From positions 10,202,001-10,266,000 of the forward strand of contig JAEOAD010000031.1 of the NCBI GenBank assembly GCA_036365145.1: a stretch of DNA of 64,000 nucleotides. Reading direction: 5' to 3'. The notes beneath the pieces are model-generated. The model searched no databases. It saw only the letters and a list, made by a program, of their open reading frames with translations, and was not told the origin of the DNA. The position numbers and the translations under genes are program-made. Positions 56,526-64,000 of this stretch are shown here, in pieces (position 1 is the first letter of the stretch; each line of letters starts with the position of its first letter). The DNA is from Orientallactaga sibirica. Lineage: Eukaryota > Chordata > Mammalia > Rodentia > Dipodidae.

Positions 56526-56864
56526 AAAAACAAGCTATTTTCCATCTTAGTTCAACCCCTGAGAATTTCTTTGATTTCAAAACGTATCTACCAAGGACCT
56601 CTTAAATGACAATCCATGGGACACAAAGATTGAAATAAGCTATGAGCCCAGCTTTCATGGTGCCGAGGCAAGAACCAGTACTCAGCGCTTATGTCCTTTT
56701 CAGTCATTCAGTAGAACAGAGTATCGAATCTTGCACATACAGCAATTCCCCAGAGTTCTGGGAATGGGCAACTTCTTATTGCTCATTGAAACCAAGCAAA
56801 GTAGATTTTTCTTTTTAATTGGTCTTGTGTCAATATAGTATTGAAAGACAAGTGCCACACTGGG

Positions 56865-56985
56865 GTGAGGGGATAACTATGGATAATGGGAGGGGATGTA
56901 ACTATGATCAAATCACCTATATATTTACAAGGCTAACATCATGAAGCCCACTATTTCATACAATTATGGTACACTAATTTTTTAA
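56865..56985 (+). mobile_element. LINE-1 3' end remnant
   Basis: 'ataatgggaggggatgtaactatgatcaaatcacc', 'catcatgaagcccactatttcatacaattatgg' resembles a rodent L1 tail. Confidence 0.55.
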
Positions 56986-57064
56986 AGAGTGGCATCCTGG
57001 AAGCCTAACTAAGGTAGAAAATGTTGTCAATGATTCAATTGGAAGAACTCCTCCTAGGAATGAA

Positions 57065-57320
57065 TTCAGTACTGTGGCAGGCACGTAGAAAGTTTTTGGT
57101 GTTTTTTATAGAAGGTATCTCGCATAATCAGGGCTGATCTTGAACTTGATGCGTAGATAAGGATGACCTGGAACTTCTGATCCTTCCTTCTCTACCTTAA
57201 GTGCTAGAATTACAGAATGCACCATCGCCCCTAGTTTTATGCCAGCAGGGAGGTTGTACTGAAGGCTTGACGTGTGCTAGGCAAGCACTCTATCAACTGA
57301 GCTCCATCCCTATACCAACC
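57065..57320 (-). mobile_element. B4 SINE, reverse strand
   Basis: Reverse B1-like half ('gtgctagaattacagaatgcacc') followed by a reverse ID head ('gtgctaggcaagcactctatcaactgagctccatccc'). Confidence 0.75.
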
Positions 57321-57329
57321 CCACCTCTC

Positions 57330-58165
57330 TTGTGGGGAAGCAGTGATCTCTGTTGTGTCCTAGACCTTTGACCTTTCGCGTTCAGTCTGGCTGAGGCCAA
57401 ATTCAATGATTAGTCTAACCACAGGGCCCACTGAGGATTTGAGGAAATTATGTTCCCATGGCCCTCAAATGAGAGGAAACCAATTAAAGTGCAATTCATT
57501 ATTGCATTCTAAATATGGGCCAAGTTGAGTCCCCTGAAATCTATTAACATATTAGCTCCATGAACTAGAAATTTGCCGTCACATAGTCTTGAAAGTTGGT
57601 CAGTGGTGGTCTAGAGCACAACAGAGGCCAACTGGGGGGTCATTAGGAATCCAATTAAGTAGGAAAGAGTCTAATTTCTGAAACAGGAGTGAGACAAACA
57701 ATTAAAAGTTGCCAGGTGTCTATGCAAGTGTGGTTATAAGGAAAGGAGGGAGAAGAAAATGAGAGAAGAAGAAAAGTTTGGATGAAGTGAAAGAAAACAG
57801 AAGGACAAAAAAGAGAATGTGGATGGTCGGCATAGCCTGAGCGCTGCTGTCTGTGCTGCTGCTCTGCGTGTGCCTTTGTCTGTATTATCGCACCTATATT
57901 ACAGCAAGCTGGACCTCGTGAAGCTAAGTCATTTCCCAAGGTCACACAAACCCAAGAAGACGACTAGACTCCAAAGTCCCTTTAATGTTCAGTTTGGCCA
58001 TTGAGAGGCAGAGCTTCCTACAGGAAGTTTTCTCAGCACTTGCAGAGCCATTCGTTCATATCTTTATAGCCTGATGAGGCAATCAGACATCTCCACTGCC
58101 TCGCCCCATCCATCCCGTGTCAGTCATTCTTTAAAACCAGGAGAAGACAGAAGAACCCTCTTTGG
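57330..58165. other. Unique sequence; candidate conserved block at 57400-57660
   Basis: No young repeat. 57475-57560 is AT-rich with 'ccaattaaagtgcaattcattattgcattc'. 57890-57970 is MIR-like in reverse ('gctaagtcatttcccaaggtcacacaaacc'). Confidence 0.3.
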
Positions 58166-58168
58166 GAT

Positions 58169-58820
58169 TTGTTATGGTTCGAATGTGAAATGTCCACCAC
58201 AGCCTCATGTGTTCTGTACACTTGGTCCCCAGCTGGCAGCATTGTTTGGGAGGTGATGGAACCTTCAGGAGGTAAAGCCTTGTGGAAGGGAAGTGAGCCA
58301 TGGGAGATGGACCATAGAGTTTGACAGTCAGCTCTCTGATTCCTGACTTCAGACATAATATTTCCAGTCACCTTACTCTCCTGCCTCCATGCCTTCCCCA
58401 CAATAATGGACTGCATCTCCTCTGACTATAAGCCAAAATAATCCCTTCCTCCTTGTGGTAGTTTGATTCAGGTGTCCCCCATAAACTTAGGTGTTCTGAA
58501 TGCTAGGTGCCCAGCTGTTGGAGATTTGGGAATTAATGCCTCCTGGGGTGGGCTTATGGGTGTTATAGCCAGTTTCCCCTTGCAAGTGTTGGGCACACTC
58601 TCCTGTGCCTGTTGTCCACCTGATGTTGGCCAGCAGGTGATATCCACCCTCTACTCATGCCATCATTTTCCCCTGCCTTTGTGGAGCTTCCCCTCAATTC
58701 TGTAAGCCAAAATAAACTTTTTTCTCACAAGCCACTCTTGGTCAGGTGATTTCTGCCAGCAATGCGAACCTGACTGCAACATTCCTATCAGGTTCAGCAA
58801 GGTAACTAACATAAGATTCA
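58169..58820 (+). mobile_element. MaLR-like LTR, interrupted
   Basis: 'gttatggttcgaatgtgaaatgtccacc' to 'ataatcccttcctcct', then after the younger LTR 'ttcctatcaggttcagcaaggtaactaacat'. It is related to 30360. Confidence 0.75.
58454..58781 (+). mobile_element. Solo LTR, family A, nested in the older LTR
   Basis: 328 bp, TGTGGTAGTTTGATTCAGG to GCGAACCTGACTGCAACA, with AATAAA-type signal 'ccaaaataaac'. Flanks CTCCT/TTCCT differ in one base, consistent with an aged 5-bp TSD. Confidence 0.87.
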
Positions 58821-59063
58821 TCCATGCAAAGGACAGTAGGAGTGTCCGGTTACCCTCCAAAGGAACTTGTCTGGCTCTAGAGGTAAAAGTTCAGGATACG
58901 ACTAGAATATTGATTACATTGACTACAAGAAAGGATTAAAATGAACCTGACATTTTTCCCCAAACTCAGACTTATTCATGTGAGAAACATTTCTAGAACA
59001 CCTACTATGTTGGGTATAATCTAAGTGCTGATAAACAAGACCAAACATGCCTTCACAGAAGAA

Positions 59064-59222
59064 AGCCAGACATGGGGGCACATGCCTGTAATCCCAGCAC
59101 TTGGGAGGCAGAGGTAGGAGGATTGCCAAGAGTTCAAGGCCACCCTGAGACTGTATAGTGAATTCCAGGTCAGCCTGGGCTAGAGTGAGACACTACCTCA
59201 GAAAAGCAAAAAAAAAAAAAAA
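59064..59222 (+). mobile_element. B1 SINE
   Basis: 'gccagacatgggggcacatgcctgtaatcccagcacttggg' to 'gagacactacctcag' and poly(A). Confidence 0.95.
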
Positions 59223-59358
59223 AGTGATCAAGGAAAAGTAAGTGACAATATAGTGACAAGGAAGACAAGCCTTGCAAAGCAGGATAACAGGCAAAAAGTA
59301 ACTGGTGGGATGGCAGACAATATAAATCACTTGAGAGTGATCAAAAATACTTCTATTG

Positions 59359-59547
59359 GGCTGAAGAGATGGCTTAGTGGTTAAGACACGTGCCTGTGAA
59401 GCCAAAGGACCCAGGCTCAATCCCCTATAACCCATGTAAACCAGATGCATAAAGTGGCACATGCGTTGCCCCTCTCTCTTTCTCTCCTTCCCTCCCTCCA
59501 TCTTTCTTTCTCTCTCTCTCTCTTTCTCAGATAAGTAAATAAAAGAG
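59359..59547 (+). mobile_element. tRNA-headed SINE
   Basis: 'gggctgaagagatggcttagtggttaagac' head. The body is cut short after 'catgcgttgcccc', then (CT)n and tail. TACTTCT on both sides is a likely TSD. Confidence 0.92.
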
Positions 59548-60044
59548 TACTTCTTTGTGCAGAGAGAAAAACTTGCTTGACGAAAGAAAGTCAAAACAAC
59601 CAGGTGTGCGTGAGTATCATGAGTAGGAGAAAGAACGTATTGCAAGAATTTGAGGCCCTGCCTATGCAAACTGACTATGTGTACTCTAACCTTTTTTGCT
59701 AGGCAAAGAGCAGAGTGAACTATTTCCAGTCTCCCTTACAGGCAAGAAATTTCACTATATAGTATGTATGATGATCACTATACATAGAGAATGGAAAAAC
59801 AGAAAGAGAATGCAAAAGATGTAGCTATGGACTCTGCCTAGGGCTAAAAAAAAGAAAGTCTTCATAGAGGAGATGCCATCAAAATAGGTAGGAATAGAAG
59901 GCTGAGTAGGAGCTTTTCCACATAGAGAAAGAAAAGAATGGCAATCCAGGTGGAAAAAACATCACATGTCACATATAGTGGGTGATAAATCTATACCCTT
60001 TAAACTTCAGGGAACTAATGAAGAACCATATCATGTATGCAACT

Positions 60045-60060
60045 AAGTTTTTTTTCTTTT

Positions 60061-60095
<35 letters not shown>

Positions 60096-60233
60096 TGGAA
60101 GGGTCTCACTCTAGCCCAGGCTGACCTGAAATTCACTATGTCATTTCAGGGTGGCCTCGAACTCACAATGATCCTCCTACCTCTGCCTCCCGAGTGCTGG
60201 GATTAAAGGTGTGTGCCACCATGCCCGGCTGTA
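60045..60233 (-). mobile_element. B1 SINE, reverse strand
   Basis: Long poly(T), then 'gggtctcactctagcccaggctgacctg' to 'gtgtgccaccatgcccggc'. 'ctaagttt' on both sides suggests a TSD. Young. Confidence 0.95.
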
Positions 60234-61145
60234 GCTAAGTTTTAATCTCCATAATGATACTATAAGATCCTTGGAAGCCAGATATTCAGTTTCTTTTACA
60301 TCCCTCAGATTATATGCACATGGTAACAAGGAAAAAGAGAAAAGAGAGGGAGAAAGGGGAGAGAGAAGAAAGGGGGAGATGTGAAAAGTAAGAACCGTGA
60401 ATGACATAGCATCTATGCTGCAGGCAATCCACCCATCCTCAGTCACCCGGGAACAGTCTCTCTGCTGAGAGAAAGAAAACACTCAGGGTTCATTCGAGTT
60501 TTATTTACCCAGTGTCTATATTCACTTCACACCATCTGACAGCTGTTTAAGGCCATTTCATTCATTGTTGGAAGCATGATCAGGGCTGCAATGCAAGCTG
60601 TAAATAATATACATTACATAATAAAGTTGGAGGATTTAATGCATATGATGGTTTATGAACATTTACTGTATATTTTAAGTTGTCGTTGATTTTTATTAAA
60701 AGGGACATTTATTACTAGTACATGATGCCAGAAAAAGCTCCACTCCCATCCCCCGTCAAAGCAAATTTGAATTAATTTACTATAAGTGATCATGTAAAAC
60801 CCAGCTAGATCTTGGCTGACTTGGATTATACTTCCCCCATGTGTCCCTCATCCACACACCTCCACATGAAAGATTGGAAGGGCAAACAGATCATATCCTC
60901 ACCTGGGCCACGGTGGATGCCAAGGATATAAACAGAATTTGTGATACATTACTTCAGTCTTGACCATAAAGGCTAATGAATAAGTGACTCCAGCTCCATG
61001 TCAGATAATATGTCAAGGACATGAGAGATAGTCTTTTAGATTCTGGAATTTCATTTCTACTTCACTTTTCATCTCTGTGAACAGCTCAAACCTGGGAGTG
61101 CACTTTGGGATTTCCGTCTATTACAAATGATCTTCAAAAACTCCA
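60234..61145. other. Unique sequence; candidate conserved block at 60480-60760
   Basis: Repeat-free and AT-rich ('tgtaaataatatacattacataataaagttgg', 'gatggtttatgaacatttactg'). It could be a conserved noncoding element. No exon recognised. Confidence 0.25.
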
Positions 61146-61149
61146 TTGG

Positions 61150-61470
61150 TGGGGCTGGGGCAAGAGTTTAGTCAGTATGCCACTCACTGTGCAAGCATGA
61201 GGGCCCGAGTTCAAATCCTCATTGCTTACATAAATAACAGAAGTGGTTGTATATGACTATAATCCCAGCATTCAAGGGGTGAAGACAGGCAGATCCTTGG
61301 AACAAGCTGGCTAGCTAAATAGCTAAACTTGTTGAGCTCTGGGTTTTTAATTTAAAAAAAAAAAGGGCAGAAAGTGATGGAGGAAGACACCTGACACTGA
61401 CTTCCGTCCACCACACATGCATTGTGTACCCACCGCATTATGCATGCACATACATACACATCACAGCCAC
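61150..61470 (+). mobile_element. B4-like SINE
   Basis: 'ggggctggggcaagagtttag' head, 'ctataatcccagcattcaagg', 'gttgagctctggg', 'gatggaggaagacacctgacactgac', CA-rich end. Confidence 0.78.
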
Positions 61471-61574
61471 ATATGCAAAAACAACACCATTTAGCCTATC
61501 AAATAATGTTCCTCCAATTTCTTCCATGTCTTTTCCTTTTCCTGAACCCATAAAACTTTTTCCCAAACACTTAA

Positions 61575-61693
61575 AGGTAGATCCGGGTATGATACATGCC
61601 AGCAGCCAGGAGACTGAGTCTGTAGGGTCATAAACTGGAGGCCAGCTGGGCTATGTAAAGAGACAACTGTCTCAAAAAAAAAAAAAAAAAAAG
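61575..61693 (+). mobile_element. B1 SINE, old
   Basis: 'ccgggtatgatacatgccagcagccaggagactgag...gaggccagctgggctatgtaaagagac' and poly(A). Internally shortened. Confidence 0.65.
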
Positions 61694-61786
61694 TACAAAA
61701 GAAAATCAAGAGGTTAAAAATGAGCATACTCCACTCTCCAATATAGTAGCCACTAGCCACATGTGGTTGTTCATATTTAATTATAG

Positions 61787-61951
61787 GGCTGGAGAGATGG
61801 ACCAGAGGCTAAGGCACTTGCTTGCAAAGTCTAAGGACCAGGGTTCAATACCCCAGTGCATACATAAAGCCAGATGCACAAGGTGGATATACATTTGGAA
61901 TTTGTTTGCAATGGATGAAGGCCCTGGCATATTCTCTCTTTCTCTTTCTCT

Positions 61952-61991
<40 letters not shown>

Positions 61992-62005
61992 AAATAAATA
62001 CAATA
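61787..62005 (+). mobile_element. tRNA-headed SINE
   Basis: 'gggctggagagatggaccagaggc' head, long (CT)n, 'aaataaataaatac' tail. Confidence 0.94.
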
Positions 62006-62027
62006 TTGAAAAATAAATTATTTTAAA

Positions 62028-62282
62028 GCTGGAGAGATGGCTTAGCGTTTAAGGCCCCTGCCTGCTAAGCCTAAGAACCCAGTTCCAATCTCCAGGTCCC
62101 ACATTTAGCCAGATGCAAAGTGACACAAGAGTGCAATGCTGCACTTGCCCACAAGGGGGCGCACACATCTGGAGTTCATTCACAGTGGCTGAGAGGTTGC
62201 TGGCGCACCCATTCTCTATCTGTCTCCCTCTCCCACTCTGTCTGTCTCTCTCTGTCTCTCTCCAAAAATAAATAAATAAATA
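62028..62282 (+). mobile_element. tRNA-headed SINE, long-body subfamily, with TSD
   Basis: 'agctggagagatggcttagcg' head, 'gtgacacaagagtgcaatgctgcacttgcccacaaggggg' long body. TAAATTATTTT at ~62016 and ~62284 brackets it. Confidence 0.94.
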
Positions 62283-62295
62283 AATAAATTATTTT

Positions 62296-63020
62296 GACTT
62301 AATTTAACTATTTAAAAATTTCATTTAAAAATCCAGTTCCTCTGTGTACGAGTCATATTTCAAAGTGCTTAAAAGCCACCTATGTCTGAAGTCTACTATA
62401 ATATCAACAATTGCCATCTTTGTGCAAAATTGTATTCAGTGGTGCTACTCTAGACAATAGGCTCCTTGAAAATGACAGAAATTGTTTGCACTACACATCC
62501 AACATCTTCCCATTCCTCCTTTCCCATAGCCCATTACTATAGCACACTCTCCTGGCCTTGAGCCGGAATTCCTCTAGTCTTTGAGCACTATGCTCTGACT
62601 CTGGCCACTTGCAGCTCCCTAGCTTCCCACTTAAGAAGAGCCAATTCCATATTTGCCTCTGCTTATAGATCTTGTCCCTCCCAGTCATCCATTCATTCAC
62701 AGTGCTTTGAGTAAGTAGGTGTGTGGCACTTGCTTGCTAGGTGATCAGCATGCACAAGCAAAGCAGGCACCATTCCTTATCCTCTGGGGTATCACAATCA
62801 AGCAATGAGCACTAATTATAACACTTGCTTGTTGAACAGGAATTCACAAATCAAATCATTTTATTTCCTGTTTAAATGCTTTCTATAGGGCACTATTTCC
62901 CGGTGGAAATGTTTTTTAAAATGCTATAAATTATTCAGTCTATGTATAAACTTTCAGGGACTAGTCTTTGTATAGTTCATGTTTGAGTATTAAAATATAT
63001 AGTATGTTTCCCTTACCCTT
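62296..63020. other. Unique sequence, no gene seen
   Basis: No recognised repeat or exon. Confidence 0.5.
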
Positions 63021-63037
63021 AAGAATAATATCACTTT

Positions 63038-63348
63038 GGGGGCTGAGGAGATAGATCAGTCAGTAAATGTCCTTGCCATGTAAACATGAGGATCTGAGTT
63101 TGATTCCCAGAACACACATTAAAAAAAAAAAATGCTGACTGTAGTGGAAAGCACTTGTAATCCCAGCCCTGGAGAGACAGAGATGAGAGGATTCCTGGAA
63201 CTAGCTGGCTAACCAGGTTAGCCTAATTGGTGAGCTCTAGGCCAATGAGAGAACTTGTCTCAAAATAAAAGTGAAATAACCTGAGGAATAACTCCCAAGG
63301 TTGTCATGCATGCATGCACACCCCCCACACACATGTATATCCACACAC
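63038..63348 (+). mobile_element. B4-like SINE, full length, with TSD
   Basis: Head 'gggggctgaggagatagatcagtc', A-rich middle (63120-63132), B1-like half, 'cctaattggtgagctctaggccaatgagag', CA-rich end. AATAATATCAC flanks it at ~63024-63034 and ~63353-63363. Confidence 0.88.
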
Positions 63349-63363
63349 AAAATAATAATATCA

Positions 63364-64000
63364 CGTTTTTTTAAACTCCCATATGTTAATGCTTTTGAAA
63401 AATTCATCCACCTCCTTGTACACAATTGGATGCCAAAAGGCATAACTCAGAAGTAAGAGATATGAGGTTCTCCCCAGAGAGTCCATGGGACTCGAGGGCA
63501 GGCCAATGCCTGTATCGTTTCCCCAAGTTCATGCAATATGAGCCCAGGAGACACATTAGGTAGTGAATCTCTGCTGGTAGTTTACACCCTCACTCAAGGT
63601 GCAATGGACTATCCTCACTGAACTGGCAAGCCATATCTGGGCAGAGGAATGGGGAGTTCAAATAAGACCATTCAAGCTTACCAATGATCTTTATTATGAT
63701 GCTGGTGGTGGTATTACTGTCATAAGTCTATGTAACAGTATGTTATATGTCTATGTAACAGCCTTGGCTCTGCTGTGCATTTTAGAAATATGAACATAGA
63801 AAAGTAGCACAGTCTACCTCAGGAGAATCAGCCACTTCTTACCTCTTCCCAATCTGTGGAATAACACTCTCCAGTGGATGGTTCTTCCCTGACAGGGAAC
63901 ATTATCTACAATTAACCTTCTGGGATGCCCCTATGCCAAGAGGGGTGTGGCATTCAACCTGGTTCCTGCTCAGACTGTTCTTCTATAAGTTATGAACACC
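63364..64000. other. Unique sequence, no gene seen
   Basis: The frame at 63599-63793 shows no known family. 63714-63763 has a short imperfect duplication ('tctatgtaacag' twice). Confidence 0.5.

Noticed and set aside
3549..58820. Search for gag, pol or env between LTRs
   Set aside because: All LTRs are solo or remnants. No internal retroviral coding sequence could be seen.
59193..59669. 158-codon minus-strand frame
   Set aside because: It runs through the antisense of a SINE and its (CT)n tract, so the reading frame is a repeat artefact.

Overview
The window looks like a gene-free stretch (intergenic, or inside a large intron) of a rodent nuclear genome. No protein-coding gene, rRNA, tRNA gene or CRISPR array can be supported. 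Nearly all open frames are short and sit inside repeats or microsatellites. The organism call rests on the repeats. There are 7SL-derived B1 copies and ID/B4-type copies. There are about 24 copies of a tRNA-headed SINE with the head GGGCTGGAGAGATGGCTTAG and the body CCAGATGCACAAGGTGG, a (CT)n tract and an AAATAAATAAA tail. This pattern fits the B2 superfamily and most resembles jerboas (Dipodoidea, for example Jaculus). The rodent assignment is strong; the jerboa assignment is an inference.

Layout. 1-5 kb: a polypurine microsatellite, MaLR-type LTRs and MIR remnants. 5-8 kb: the end of LINE-1 ORF2 followed by two different L1 3' UTRs in tandem. 8.6-11 kb: an old, decayed LINE-1 broken by B1, ID, two SINEs and (GT)n. 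11-15.9 kb: mostly unique sequence with candidate conserved noncoding blocks and one doubtful exon-like frame. 15.9-18.2 kb: a three-layer SINE nest containing a 206-bp inverted copy of sequence from 1.4 kb downstream. 19.7-22.6 kb: L1 fragments and SINEs with clear target-site duplications (TSDs). 24-40 kb: scattered SINEs, MaLR LTRs, a CA-rich complex repeat and a B4 SINE split by an ERV1-like solo LTR and then by a SINE. 40-45 kb: L1 ORF2, a 53-bp tandem duplication, a solo LTR with a 5-bp TSD, a truncated retrocopy of an unknown mRNA 3' end and paired SINEs. 45-48 kb: unique sequence with homeodomain-type AT motifs. 48.3-51 kb: a nested LINE-1 cluster. 53-64 kb: nested MaLR LTRs, B4/B1/SINE copies and unique stretches.

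Nothing here forms an operon, pathway or defence system. The value of the window is its insertion history. The best items are the inverted templated copy (16418-16623 versus 17998-18212), a single 1.55-kb LINE-1 insertion with a 5' inversion and two 3' ends (48360-49939), one target site used by both an L1 and a SINE (19698-20583), and an orphan mRNA retrocopy (42297-42528). Repeat boundaries are accurate to roughly 5-20 bp unless a TSD is quoted.
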